Positions 48,017 to 59,335 of a stretch of DNA of 64,000 bases are shown piece by piece; positions within the stretch are counted from its first letter, which is position 1, and every line of letters starts with the position of its first letter. The stretch is from Phialocephala subalpina (taxonomy: Eukaryota; Ascomycota; Leotiomycetes; Helotiales; Mollisiaceae). Under the pieces are notes generated by a model. The model saw nothing but the letters and a program-made list of their open reading frames with translations. It was not told the origin of the DNA and ran no database searches. The DNA lies in NCBI GenBank assembly GCA_900073065.1, contig FJOG01000037.1, positions 157,781 to 221,780 of the forward strand, in the 5' to 3' direction. A program made the translations under genes and the position numbers.

Positions 48017-49149
48017 ATGGCAACTCCTCCTGCTCATGCCTCTCCAGTCGCCCCTCCAGATCTTGGTGCGCCAATCGAACCCGAGGCGAGTTTTCCATTC
48101 ACAAACTTCCAGGACCACAAACGCTAACAAAGTGAGCAGGCGGACGACAACTACGAAACCGACTCCGCCTACGCAGAATCACTCGCAACATCTACCGCCT
48201 CCCTCGGCGAGTCCGTCTTAGGCTACAAGTATGAGAACGGGCGTCGCTACCACGCATTCCGTGACGGCGAATATCCTCTCCCGAACGATGAAAAAGAGCA
48301 AGAGCGGCTGGATCTTTTGCATCACATCTTCAAACTCATGCTCGGAGGGGCGCTCTACATCGCACCGCTGCCCCCGAACCCGAGACGTGTTCTGGATTTC
48401 GGCACGGGAACGGGAATCTGGGCGCTGGATATGGCAGATGAGAATCCGGGTGCTGAAGTCATTGGAACGGATCTCAGCCCCATCCAGCCGTTATGGGTAG
48501 CGCCCAATTCGAGATTTGTTGTGGATGATGTGGAGGACGAGTGGGCGTATCCGCCAAGCCTCGCTTTTGACTTCATTCATGGCCGTGGCATGGCGGGCTC
48601 GATTAAAGATTGGGGGAAACTCTATACTCAAATATTCAAGAATTTGAAGCCCGGGGGCTTTCTGGAGATGCAGGAGTACGAGACGTGGATTAGATCGGAT
48701 GACGGGACATTAGATAATTGTCCGTGTATCATTGAGTGGCAGCAAAAAATAGACGAAGCTAGCAAAGCATTTGGAAAACGGATGAATGTAGCTGCGGAAC
48801 AGAAGGAAAAGATGATCGCAGCGGGGTTTGAAGATGTTACCGAAGTTGTTCATAAGGTAAGCAAGGATACCGCGCACACTACTTATAGGCACTTGCTAAT
48901 TTTCAATAGCTACCCTTAGGGCCATGGCCCAAAGATCCACGACAGAAAGAAATCGGACGTTATGAGCTCGTTCAGATGCTAGATGCGGTGGAGCCATTTA
49001 CTCTTGCCATTTTCACTCGCACGTTGGGTTGGAGTAATGTGGAAGCGCAGGCACTTATGGGGGGTGTGAGGAACGAGCTCAAGGATAGACGGAATCATCT
49101 TTATGTTTTAGTACATTTTATTTACGGGAAGAAGCCGGAGAAACCTTAA
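48017..49149 (+). CDS. LaeA-like SAM-dependent methyltransferase
   Basis: Class I methyltransferase using S-adenosylmethionine, of the large fungal family that includes LaeA and secondary-metabolite tailoring enzymes. Exons 48017-48085, 48140-48856 and 48910-49149, 341 aa. Motif I is VLDFGTGTGIWALDMADE, then VIGTDLSPIQP, FDFIHGRGMAGSIKDW and LKPGGFLEMQE. The N-terminal family hallmark YKYENGRRYHAFRDGEYPLP with NDEKEQERLDLLHHIF is complete. Intron 2 (53 nt) is standard. Intron 1 is unusual: keeping frame with MATPPAHASPVAPP needs a GC-AG intron (48086-48139), with a GCTAAC branch site present; a different 5' exon is the alternative. The substrate is unknown. The divergent P450 suggests joint action on a metabolite. 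Confidence 0.8.
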
Positions 49150-49821
49150 AGTTGGTTAATTGAGCCATCTACTACTCTTTGCATACCTCCATTCTCTCTA
49201 TTGACTGCAACATTTGTTGGCATGCTGCAAGGTTTGGAAGATCGCAACGGAGAAGAACTCAATATACGCGAGGTTCTCCTGAGGGCGATCTTGAGAGCCG
49301 ATGATCAACAACTCTCTGATGGACAGACTTCTGCCTTCAACGGTTGGCTTCAGCAGATACATCGTCGGGTGGAGACTTCTGCCTTCTCGGACGTAACGAC
49401 GGGGATCGAGATGGCGAGATGACCCATTTCTCACATCTGTCCTCGACGGTTTTTGGACCGCTCGGTGCCTCGCTTTCACTTCTGCTGGTAGCGTTGGACA
49501 AGCTCCTGAGAAGTCTCGGCCTGGTGATCTTGTCTGTGTCATTCTGGGGTATCCCATCCCCAGGATTCTTCGTCGTGTCGACCAACATTACGAAGTGATT
49601 GGCGAAGCCTACTTTCATGGAATCCTGTTTGGAGACTGTACCCCACATAGACAACGGGACCTTGGCAATACAGAAATTCGAGCTCTGGTAGAGTCGGCCA
49701 ACATCATTTGCTGTCAAATATACACCATCTCTTCGTTTGTGCATCTATGTACATATATACATGTCAGTTCTCTCCCTTAGTATTGATCTAAACTTATGTT
49801 TTCAAGGTGTTCATCACGTCC
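49150..49821. other. No firmly supported gene
   Basis: A minus-strand frame (49744-49337, about 135 codons, no ATG at its start) reads LYQSSNFCIAKVPLSMWG and a Ser/Arg-rich end. I do not recognise it. Confidence 0.3.
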
Positions 49822-51310
49822 CTACATCTTCCCAGCTGTATCATTGCCAGCAAATTTGGCGAAGATGTCAACCGGAAAAGCATCTGCAATTGCCTGATAT
49901 CCAGCAACATTCGGATGCAAATGATCTCCAGAATTATACTGGCTTGCCAACTGACTCGGCGTCGCCGCATCACCAATAATTTTGCTGAAGTCCACAACGG
50001 CGTCAAACGTCCCACTGGTCGTGATCCAAGTGTTAACCTTAACTCTCGTCGCTTCTCTTGTAGGATTCGAATACGATTGTCCTGATCCTCCGAAAGGGGT
50101 GATAGTCGCTGCGAATATTGCGATTCCAGCTTTCTTGCAATCAGCAGCAATCGTCTTGAAAGCTGAGATGAGGTTGTTGCCGATCTGAGTCTGGGTTCCC
50201 GAGTCTGTTCCTCCTCCACCAATGTCGTTGACGCCTTCGAAGATCATCACATACTTTACTCCTGATTGTTGGATCGCATCGCGGTTGTAGCGCGTCATCA
50301 ACGTTGGTCCAAGGCCACCTGTCAGGACTGTGTTTCCTCCTGCTGCTTGGTTGTTCACGCCCACGTTCGTTACACCCCCTTTCTGCATTTTTGCGAGGAC
50401 CAAATCGGGCCATCTACCAACATCAACATCAGCAACTCTCCCGCCGTCAGATGAAAGCGCCGCTCACCGATTATTCGCATCATCAGTACTCCCCCTCCCA
50501 TCCGTAATACTATCCCCAAGAATAATCCACGCACTACTATTCTTCGGCGCCCAAGCCTCAACACTCGTCGCAAAATACCAATGCTTCGTACTCGCCCCCG
50601 CCACACTCGATGTATTAACCTTGTTCCCACTCACCATCCAACTACTCGTCCTACTCCCCGGATGTCCCGTAATACTACTCCCGCTTTGACCCTTTTCCGA
50701 ATAAAGACTCAAAGTCAACATACTCTGCTCTTTCACCGCGAAATCAATTGGATCCGTATACACCGTCTTCCCTTTTGGTATAACAACACTTGGAGAGCCG
50801 GAGAAAGTTACACCGGCGAGAGAAGTGGTGACGATGTCGCCAGATCCGCATTTGTCACCCACGGGGAGAGCGAGGGAAGCGGCGGTGATGGGGAGGTCAG
50901 ATCCGCCGAATGTGTTGGAGAGTTGGATGCGAATTCGAGAGGCGGGGATGGAGATGTGGAATGTTTGGCGGAGGGTTGCGTCGGTGAACGAAATCAATTG
51001 GATCCGTATACACCGTCTTCCCTTTTGGTATAACAACACTTGGAGAGCCGGAGAAAGTTACACCGGCGAGAGAAGTGGTGACGATGTCGCCAGATCCGCA
51101 TTTGTCACCCACGGGGAGAGCGAGGGAAGCGGCGGTGATGGGGAGGTCAGATCCGCCGAATGTGTTGGAGAGTTGGATGCGAATTCGAGAGGCGGGGATG
51201 GAGATGTGGAATGTTTGGCGGAGGGTTGCGTCGGTGAACTTGAAAAGGGCCAAATTTTGAGATCCAAGAGAAAACCAGGGGGATACTTGGCTTTTGTACA
51301 TTTTGTTCAA
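49822..51310 (-). pseudogene. GDSL/SGNH-family esterase, disrupted by tandem duplication
   Basis: Secreted SGNH hydrolases cleave acyl esters. From 51239 downward the sequence reads FTDATLRQTFHISIPASRIR and ITAASLALPVGDKCGSG. The same 250 bp occur again immediately (50989-51238 and 50739-50988), shifting frame. From the second copy the gene continues normally: WIILGDSITDGRGSTDD (nucleophile Ser), a 54-nt intron (50414-50467), WPDLVLAKM, MIFEGVNDIGGGG (oxyanion Asn) and SGDHLHPNVAGYQAIAD (Asp-His), ending at 49822. Subtracting one copy restores the frame exactly. The 5' end is also odd: no signal peptide or clear start before LALFKFTDATLRQ. If the duplication is an assembly error, the enzyme may be functional. 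Confidence 0.8.
50739..51238. repeat. Perfect 250-bp tandem duplication
   Basis: 50739-50988 and 50989-51238 are identical base for base by eye, in direct head-to-tail orientation, inside the GDSL esterase gene. No RIP differences, consistent with a very recent event, a unit too short to trigger RIP, or an assembly artefact. Confidence 0.95.
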
Positions 51311-52044
51311 TCAAAAGGGTCAAGATGTTCCGAAATAGATTGCTTCTTGGCAGGTCAGATGGTCATTTAGATTGTTTCCTGTTTCGGCTGTTGTTAAGGC
51401 TTAATTTGGTGTGGGGTGGTTGTGAAGATGGAGGGAAAATAGGCTGAATTAACTTGTTTGCGGGCCGAGTTCTAGGCGGAAGCATGTACGCGTTGACTTT
51501 TGCTTCTAGTGTTAGAGAGCAACACTACATCTAATCCCATGTCGGAAAGTAGGAAATACTTTGGGATATTTTCGCTGCCAAAAGTCGTGGCTCTGAATCC
51601 AGGAATTGGTCCCAATACTCCAATCCATCCAGACCAAATTCACCAACCCTCCGCTCCACTCCCAAGATTTCAGCCCTCCAATTCCACTCCAGATGCCCAT
51701 TTTCTAGCTGGATGGGAGATCGGTTTCGCAGTGTCTAAGGCTTTAAGAGAACTTGAAGTCACCTTTCATTTCCAAATGGGAACTTAAGTTTGCCTAGCAA
51801 AGTCCAAGCCCCCGTAGGCTCAATTAGATGCAATCCGCATCCCTTCGACTAAGTGGTCTTGAATGCCATTGAATCACGACTGCCTGACCAGTTCGTCTCT
51901 TATCCTCGTTCGCCCACATAGCCTCTCCATCCATAATTCCTTGCACATAACAATCGCCAATGAGGTGACGATTGAGGAATGCAGATCTCGAAGGAGTACA
52001 AAAAGGACATTGCCGCCAAAGAGAGCCTAGATTTCATGGCCAAT
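51311..52044. other. No recognisable gene
   Basis: Spacer between the esterase 5' side and the 3' end of the G-alpha-like gene. One 95-codon plus-strand frame (51500-51787) without family features. Confidence 0.4.
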
Positions 52045-53901
52045 TTATATGGCCATAGCCTCACAGTAATTATGTAAGATAGTATCTTCTACCACCGACC
52101 ATATGAAGCGCATATTGGAGCCATCAGAAGGCTCACAAAAGTGCGGGCAAAAAAGCAAGGGTGCCCGATTAACCTGATCGAACCGCCGGAGAAGGTATTT
52201 CGAAGCTTTGATGACGTCGTCTCCACCACTATAATCTGGAAAATAATTGCTTAGCGGTTTGCTTCTCAATTTTTCTTTGAAATGTTTAACATTGCAAAGT
52301 AGGAGGGTTATGGACGCGCGGATGAACCATCGAGAGTTAACCACGGAATCGAAGAGAGCAAGAATCTCCGTTATTCTGTTTTGAGTTAATTCTTCGGGAA
52401 AGACTTCGTCGTATTTGCTGAGGTCCGCGAAAAATACGAGGCTGATGCAGTCCTCGAATCGGTGGATCCACTTTTTCCTAGTTGACTGTTCTGAACTGAT
52501 ATCGAACATGTGGAGAGAAAGTGATCCCATCGCAAATCTATGTTCTTGCACCCCTGATTTTGCTGGTGCTGCACTTCCAAGTTTGAGTATGTCGGCGTTA
52601 GTTGGGAGGTAGTCGTTCGAGGCAATTCTTTGGATGTCTTCCATGAAACTATTTGTTCACTGGTCAGTATGAACTCATCTGTCGGAGTGGCTGATTGCAC
52701 TTACTATGAGAACGAGTCTGGTATATCTATCTCGTGAATTAGAAGCCTTTTCACAAATTTCTTATTTTCCCATAAAGCTTGGACTGCACCCGCACCCTCA
52801 ATAGTGATTTTTCCATTGCCAGTTTGGATCTTCTCAATCTCCTGGGAGAGAACTTTGGTATGCATTCTGGCAGCGTCGTCCAGGTCAACATTCTCATTCT
52901 TTACTACCCAGGCCATACCCTCCATCACACGTATGATATTGTTCATCACCAACTCCCGATACTTCTCACGTCCTTCATAGGTGAATCCATTCGAGTGTGC
53001 GATCTTCGTACGCTGAATGAAAGTCTGCGCACAATCCGAGTCTCCTAACAGAAGGAGCTTGTATTCGGTTTTCGGATTTTTAGCATGCTCCTTGAGCTCA
53101 CGCTCAACGATCTTATTCCTATTTCGTTCTTCCGGGGTGACTGTCACATATGGCTGCTGTTGCTCTCGGCGCATGTTTTCGACGGTGTCCTTCAAGGAAC
53201 CTCGGAGGGCCTTTTCATACACCTTCGAGATGAAGAGTTCGCGGTCAAACTCAAACATCTTGGAGATTTTGGATAGGGTGTCTGTGCAACGGCTGTAGAT
53301 AGAGGTAGAGTCGCGCTGAACGTAGAGCGATGAGGTGTCATCCTTGACTCGTTTGAATATCTTGCGGGCGGATGTCTTCTCAAGCATAATCTTCTGCTCA
53401 GAGATAGCTTTGCTACACAAACATCAATCTGCTGCATGGGTAAGAGCTTGGAACTTTTTCCACTGACCAGTTGCAAACAGTAAGAAGGAGAGTCAAAGCA
53501 CTCGTCTGGCGATCAACCATCTTCTGTAATTCCTCCAAAGTCCCATTCTTAACCAATAATTTGATCTTACTCTGAGCATCAAGTCCCGTCCCACTATTCT
53601 GCTGAAGATCCTCGACTTCGGAATCCATCCGGCGAACCAGCATCCTGCAGCAATTCACCGAAGCCTCTAAATCCATGACTAATTGATGATGCGGCTCGTC
53701 CATATCGGTATCCATCCATTCTTTAAGTTTGCTCAATGCGACTTTGAGAGCGGTCAGCTGGGTGATGAGATTGATGAACGTGAAATCGGCTTCTTTCCAG
53801 CGACTATGCAGTGTGTGCAATGCGCTGACTGTTTTACCTAGTAGTTCAACGATGCTTGCTACAGATGCGGTTGCGCCAATGATGGTTAAGGGGTCTGCCA
53901 T
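52045..53901 (-). CDS. STAND-type N-terminal domain fused to a degenerate G-alpha-like domain
   Basis: Three exons (53901-53468, 53412-52705, 52648-52045), introns of 55 and 56 nt, all in frame, 581 aa. Residues 1-145 resemble the helical N-terminal domain of fungal STAND/NLR proteins: MADPLTIIGATASVASIVEL and LHSRWKEADF. From about residue 260 the protein follows a heterotrimeric G-alpha subunit: KLLLLGDSDCAQTFIQRTKI in the P-loop position, YFMEDIQRIASNDYLPT, FDISSEQSTRKKWIHRFED, ALFDSVVNSRWF, LLLCNVKHFKEKL, and NYFPDYSGGDD. Every nucleotide-binding box is altered: G1 lacks GKS/T, switch I lacks the catalytic Arg and Thr, the DxxGQ Gln context is lost, NKxD is NVKH, and TCAT is CEPSD. It cannot be a normal GTPase, yet 581 codons stay open, so it is probably a functional pseudo-GTPase. 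Partners unknown. Confidence 0.82.
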
Positions 53902-54693
53902 TGATTTTGGGGGGAGATAAACGGTTTGCGTGTATTGAAATGGAGTTGAGATAGAGATGAGGCTGCGGTTCAGCGGGATCGCATTCTTCTCTCATGCTAC
54001 CCCTGCACAGCCCTCACGGGCCTGTTAGCCCCTGTTGGGCGTCACCTGTAAGCTTCTTCTTTCGACCAATGACAACAGCTACGAGTGTTTTCTGACCAAC
54101 AATCTACTTCGTACCCGGGGTAACAAAGTCCAAAATTTCCACAGAGCACCTTAAACTTAAGCAGGTAATAATTAACGGAGTTTAGAATCCTGATTGGACA
54201 ATTTCCCCCGCAACCGAAGAAGTCTCTAGAAAGCTTGGCAGGACATATATCCTTAGTACCAAAGTATAACCACCAATGAATTCTACGCCATGCAGCAGCT
54301 TCGTAAGCCTTACAGGCCTAAAGGCTTTATTGAATGGCTTAGAGTGGTTCTATCAACATAGTGTTGGTAGGGTGATTAGTGCGGAACAATTTGCTGCTGC
54401 CGCACATTACTCAAGTATTTGCTTTTTCACCCTCGCCTATTTTTCAGTCCCTGGACGAAACATCTCTAATCATCACACACTCTCTATCAGCTGTATCATG
54501 ATTATAGCACGGTCACGTTACTGTGCTGTCTGGGACGATAATTGATCTTACATATATAAGCATGACTGGAAGAGATAGAGATCTGTAGGGATCAATAAAT
54601 CTTGCTCTAATTTCAGTCATGTTACTTTATCGTGTTTCGCAGAAAATGGTAACCCCGATTGGTTAAGAACTGGGAACGATACCTCTAGTCCCT
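53902..54693. other. Upstream region of the G-alpha-like gene
   Basis: Contains short palindromic words in GGCCTGTTAGCCCCTGTTGG near 54020; no gene recognised. Confidence 0.35.
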
Positions 54694-55812
54694 TTGCAGC
54701 AGATTGTTATCGAAGATGCCAATCACGAAACGTATTCAGCCTGCCAACCCGAGACTGCTGCTGAACCCAATGAACCCAATATAGTCTCTACAATCCGGCG
54801 ATCAGATCAGCAACGACCAGACGACAGCTGGGAACCGGCAATTACACCAACGCAGAGCCTGTCTCCCAGTGGCGTTGCCTCTGACACCTCACCTAATGAT
54901 CCCAACAACGGGCCGGAATCGGATGAGCCGAACGTTTGGCGTGAATTATCAGCACTCAGCAGGACTCATACGTGAACTCGAAAGTTCCAATTCAAGCGAT
55001 TTGAGAATCTTCACTCCCTAAGCTTATTCCACTACTAACACGATCTTGTGAAGCTCTCGGACAAGATTGGTACCCTAGGCAGAATTGCCTCAGAAGACCA
55101 GTTGACTCATTTGAGAGGCTTTTTAAAAGAATACGGCATAGCAATCTGCCCTTGTCGCAATTTACTAGTGACTCTCCTCAGGTGATGCTGTGCTCCAATT
55201 TCACCAGATGATGCATCCATCAGTTGCAGAAGCTATGGAGACTTTGAAGTGGCTGGGGCTTGTAACAGGAGTCTCGGCACCATATATACTTTGACCAATA
55301 CAAAGACCCACTATTGCCGAACATCGTATTAACTAAAGGGCCGGATCCAATCAAATCGACTCTTCTCAAAATTCTACCTTGGAAATGGATTACAGACGAC
55401 TGTGAGTAGGTGCAACGGGAGGCAATACCGCATGCTCGCTTAGTCAGTTGCCTGGTGAGGACCTCATCTATACGAGCTATATCTCAAGGACTGATCTTGC
55501 GTTCCGAACAGATGGGTTGAAGATGATGAAGATGTTCCAGGCCCGCTTGCATTCTGCACCTCTAGTCAACCGGCTATCGGGGGTTACCATTGGCTTGATC
55601 GGTGGAATCATGCTCTTGGTGCCCATGATTATCATGAATTTTGTTAAAAATTCGAACTGAAGGCTAGGAATCGTGGCCTTGTTTGTCGCCACATTTGCGT
55701 CCTTGCACCGTTCGTGTCAACAGCGTTGAATTAGGAGGTCCTTGGTGCTGTGGTGGGATATGCTGCAGTCCTTGTAGTCTATGTCGGCACTTCCTCGAGT
55801 TCTAGCAATTAG
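54694..55812 (+). pseudogene. DUF6594-like membrane protein, decayed
   Basis: A Pro/Ser/Asp-rich N-terminal stretch ends EPNVWRELSALSR. In shifted frames follow LTHLRGFLKEYG and then APLVNRLSGVTIGLIGGIML with LVPMIIMNFVKNSN (membrane spans), and at the end LGAVVGYAAVLVVYVGTSSS. This order matches fungal DUF6594 proteins, which end in three closely spaced helices with a final FAATAAFAAVQVVFV-like span. At least three frame changes and stops (for example TAG after STALN) make it non-functional. Confidence 0.5.
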
Positions 55813-56148
55813 TTCGCCCACTTTAAGCTTGTATTTTCTGTTCGTATTCTTTTTCAATCCCAAATGGGGAAGGAGGATGAATTCCGAATGTGTTTGTGTC
55901 TGTAAACGAAGTTGTAATGATGTGCCGGAACTCTCCTTGTGAGATCTTCCTCATCTGAGATCGATAGATTTTACCTTGATTGAGAGTGTCTAAGATTGGT
56001 TCCTTAGCACTGAAAGAGCCTTCTGAAATCCTTCACTGGAATGAATGTGATGGCATAAATCCCACTTGTATTGTATTGTATAAAGTCCCCACAAAACTTA
56101 TAAACATCATCAAAGCATAACACGAAATCACCGCCCTCGCTTGAGTCA
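55813..56148. other. Spacer
   Basis: 3' flanks of two convergent loci; nothing recognised. Confidence 0.35.
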
Positions 56149-57591
56149 TTAAGCTGTCTCCGCGTCCTCTGACTTCGCTCGACAGATAAGTTTCTCAATC
56201 AAGCGCCTGAAGAATATCCTGAATGGATGACCATTTGCATATCCTCTCTCTTGCATCAACGCTTCTATCTGAGCAAGCATTTCACCTTCCTTGGTGGTTG
56301 CTATGCGTCGTCCCTCCTCAATCTCCCTTCGAGTCTTGGCTAAGTCAGCTCTAGCACCCTCCAACTCGTCCTTGCTGCGCGACAAGTCTTCGTTGGCGAT
56401 TTGGAGTTGGGCTTGGGCGCTCAAAAGGCCATCTTTGCTTGCTTCCAAAGCTTTGCGTAGGTCTTCGACGGCGTGTTGCTCGGTCGTAAACTCGGCAGCC
56501 ATGGTCTTCATGGACTCAACAAGCGCTGCGTGACTTTGTTCGACTTGTGATTTCTCCATATCTAGACGCTTGGACCTCTCTGCCTCAATGTCCCTTTGCA
56601 GTTTGAGGCGTTCTTGCTCTTCAAGCAGCATGTCTTTGGCTGAGTCGACTTCCAGCAAACACTGTCTGAGGTCTCCCTTCTCTAACAAGGCAATATCTTT
56701 GTCGTTTGTGACTGTAGCGAGTTTCGATTCGATTGTGACGATCCTATGTCGTTCCACTTCGAGTTCGTAAGTCAAGTCAAACTTCTGAGCGAGGAGGACT
56801 GTCTCGCTCGCGTCCACCTCCTCCAACTCCAGCGACATTGCCTTCATCTCTTTGCTCTGCCAATCCGATTTGGTCGTCAGCTTGTGCAGTTCCTGATTCT
56901 TCTCCTGGAACGCGCGTTGCCAGTATTTTAATGCATCCTCAGCCTTCGAAAGCTTTTCAGATTCTTTTCGCTTCTTTTCCCGCAAAAGCTGGATACGCTC
57001 GGTAGTCTTCATCTTGAGACTCTCGAAGTCGGACACCATCTTGTGGAACCGTTCTTGATTTTGCATGGCCTCTTTCTCTGCTCGTTTCCTGGCGTCCATC
57101 TCTGTGGAAAGATCGGACTTTGCTTGTCGCAATGTAGAGTCTTGCTGAATCGTGTGGAGATTGAGCGATAGGATGCGTTCGCTTGCTGCCTGGATTTGTT
57201 GCCCCATATCCCTGCTTCTGTTCGTCTCCCTTTCAAGCATCTCCTCAAGCTCTTGAATTTTATCCTCCAGGCTGCTACTACGATCATATAATTGCGTAGC
57301 CTCTTGTACCGCAGCGGTCCACTCCCGAATCTTTGTAAAAGCCTGATTCTGATGCCAATCCTGACAAAGGCTCAATTGAGCGAGACGTGAAAATGAGGAT
57401 GCCGCGTCCGAGGGTGCTTTCGTTTCGAGCTCATCGAGGATTGAGCATACCCTCTCATATTTGTCATCTGGGATATCCCATCGGCATCGCTTTCCATATC
57501 TGTTAAGGCCCACACAGGTCATGCCATAGTCATGTCTGTTCGTGATGTTTAGAGTTTGGTATGCGTCCCATTTGCGATTTACAGGGGCCAT
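56149..57591 (-). CDS. Coiled-coil protein with N-terminal CCCH-like zinc-binding motif
   Basis: Single exon, 480 aa. The first 90 residues carry MTCVGLNRYGKRCRW and, 50 residues later, LSLCQDWHQNQ: two Cys then Cys and His, a pattern I know from the start of many fungal proteins that often end in a GIY-YIG-type nuclease domain, probably a small zinc site. Here the rest (about 100-455) is almost all heptad-rich coiled coil (for example LEDKIQELEEMLERE, RIQLLREKKRKESEKLSKAE), with a basic hydrophobic end, HPFRIFFRRLIEKLIC. No catalytic domain is visible. A structural or scaffold role is likely, but unproven. The ATG at 57591 is the only good start, and the gene is intact. Confidence 0.72.
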   Translation of the reverse strand: MAPVNRKWDAYQTLNITNRHDYGMTCVGLNRYGKRCRWDIPDDKYERVCSILDELETKAPSDAASSFSRLAQLSLCQDWHQNQAFTKIREWTAAVQEATQLYDRSSSLEDKIQELEEMLERETNRSRDMGQQIQAASERILSLNLHTIQQDSTLRQAKSDLSTEMDARKRAEKEAMQNQERFHKMVSDFESLKMKTTERIQLLREKKRKESEKLSKAEDALKYWQRAFQEKNQELHKLTTKSDWQSKEMKAMSLELEEVDASETVLLAQKFDLTYELEVERHRIVTIESKLATVTNDKDIALLEKGDLRQCLLEVDSAKDMLLEEQERLKLQRDIEAERSKRLDMEKSQVEQSHAALVESMKTMAAEFTTEQHAVEDLRKALEASKDGLLSAQAQLQIANEDLSRSKDELEGARADLAKTRREIEEGRRIATTKEGEMLAQIEALMQERGYANGHPFRIFFRRLIEKLICRAKSEDAETA

Positions 57592-58179
57592 CTTGTCAGC
57601 CTGAGGAGTTCCGATTTACTCGCCGAGGAGAAAAGTCGAGACGACGAGAAATATATTCGCAAATTCGTTCAAGGTGTGCAATCAATTGAATAATAAGAGG
57701 GGGTGGAAGACTATAAGATACTTTCATTTGCAGATAAGCGTGAGTGAAAGAGTTTGAGCGATTATTTGGGTTTTAAGAAGGGTCGCAAGGCTGCAAGCTC
57801 AGCCACAAAATGTTGGGTTTGAGCATTTGCGTCACAAGGCGCATATCGGGACACAGCCTCCCGACCGATATTGAAAGTTGTCTCACAAGCTGCATCTTTA
57901 TCGTATTGGTAATCATGGAACAAAATTTCATTCGTTGTTAACCTGGTCATTCAGCTCAGGGGCTCCCGCTTCACCCCACTATGTGACACCTTTTGGGTTC
58001 CACTTCCCCCAATTTGGCTCGACTTGTTGCAGTAGGGTGCGAAGAACCACACTGTCGGTACAGGAGCGCCTACGCAGGCACCCCCATTTACCTAGGCACG
58101 GGTGCCTCTGTAAGTGGGTACGTCTAGACGAGGCCTTCTAATTGGCTCTTTACATAGGCACCCCAATAAGCGAAGAATA
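57592..58179. other. Spacer with inverted GGCACC-type repeats
   Basis: 58070-58165 contains several forward and reverse copies of AGGCACC and of CCATTTAC/GTAAGTGG words, suggesting a small folded-back repeat next to the AT block. No gene. Confidence 0.35.
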
Positions 58180-58327
58180 CTAACTCTACACGTCAGTATT
58201 TTAACTCTTAATATTTTTTGATAAAATCTATCGAAAAATACTATTAGAATATAATTAAAGTCAAAATATTTAAAACTTTTTGATTATAATAAAAAAAACT
58301 TAAAATTTAAATTATTATCGCTCAATT
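58180..58327. repeat. Short AT-rich RIP block
   Basis: A+T-rich tract that cuts off the NLR fragment on its 3' side. Confidence 0.6.
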
Positions 58328-59335
58328 TTAGTGGTTTTGGTAGTTGGGGCACGTGAGCATCTCGGCCCGGAAGCAAAGCCATAAAGTAATAATTAAGTAG
58401 ACCAAGCCATTCCCGAAAGTTGACGGGAGCCAAATACCTGTTCTCCATGAAGTGAAAGTATTGTTCGGAGGTCTCCAGTCCATTTGAGACCTACTCCTGG
58501 TCAAAGAGTCAAGATCTTGAGCAATCCAAGGTGCTATATCAATGCTCTTCAAGTCAACCATACATCCAGCACAGACGTGTAAATCAGCATCGGTCGGGTC
58601 AGATAGCCAAGACTGCAAGAATTCTCCGGTCCGGTCCTGGGCTAGGAAGTCCTTTACGGTTCTGTGACGGTATTGTACTATCGCCTTATAGCCCTGATAT
58701 TTGAAATCTGGAGCTTCTAGAAGGCCTTTAGATCGGCTGTTGACACGCCTTCTCATCGTTTCCACTCGGAACATTTTCTCAGCGAGTCGCCCCCAGAGTT
58801 TTTCTTCGAGTCTTTTCTCTAAATGTAAATTTTCGATTTCGGTACACATGGCGAGGTTGGTTCCTTCCTCCGCATATGAGAATGTAAGCAGGGACAAGGG
58901 TTCTGAAGCCGTGCGTATGAGCTGAAAGAATCGTGACGCTTGCTTCAAATACCTGGAGTGAATACAACCCAGTATTTTCTTGAAAGAGTCTTCGAGGTCT
59001 GAAGGTAAATGCAACAGTCTCTCTTGCAAGTCGACAATACTATCCCCGTCTCGCATCCCTTCTAATAATGACTGGACGACGAGATGAACCCACAGAAACA
59101 CACCTTGCGCCTTTTCTGTGATTTCCGGAACCAATTGATCAGCTTCCTTTCGCATTAACCTCTGAAACTGTACGAAAATGTCGCTCTTGGATAGATTGTC
59201 TAACACCAATATCTTGATATCAGGAGCAGTCAAATCTTCCAGTCGAAGAGATGGGTAATGTTTGAAGGCGTCTTCAAAAACAAGCCAGGGACGGCCAGCC
59301 ACGCACATTTTGACGTGATAATATACTAGCAACAT
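58328..59335 (-). pseudogene. NLR (NACHT-STAND) protein fragment, post-NACHT region
   Basis: 335 codons beginning at an ATG but reading from its first residues inside a domain: VKMCVAGRPWLVFEDAFK (end of NACHT, usually KICVSSRPW), PSLRLEDLTAPDIKILVLD, EKAQGVFLWVHLVVQSLLEG, LQERLLHLPSDLEDSFKKIL, SRYLKQASRFFQLIRTA and IVQYRHRTVKDFLAQ. This is the winged-helix / DUF7791-type region that follows NACHT in fungal NLRs. The P-loop, Walker B, effector domain and C-terminal repeats are absent. The 3' end touches an AT block. The frame is open, so a truncated protein could be made, but no fungal gene of this form is known to me. Confidence 0.7.

Noticed and set aside
50581..51370. Plus-strand frames with repeated protein segments across the 250-bp duplication
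   Set aside because: Antisense of the GDSL esterase; the repetition comes only from the DNA duplication.
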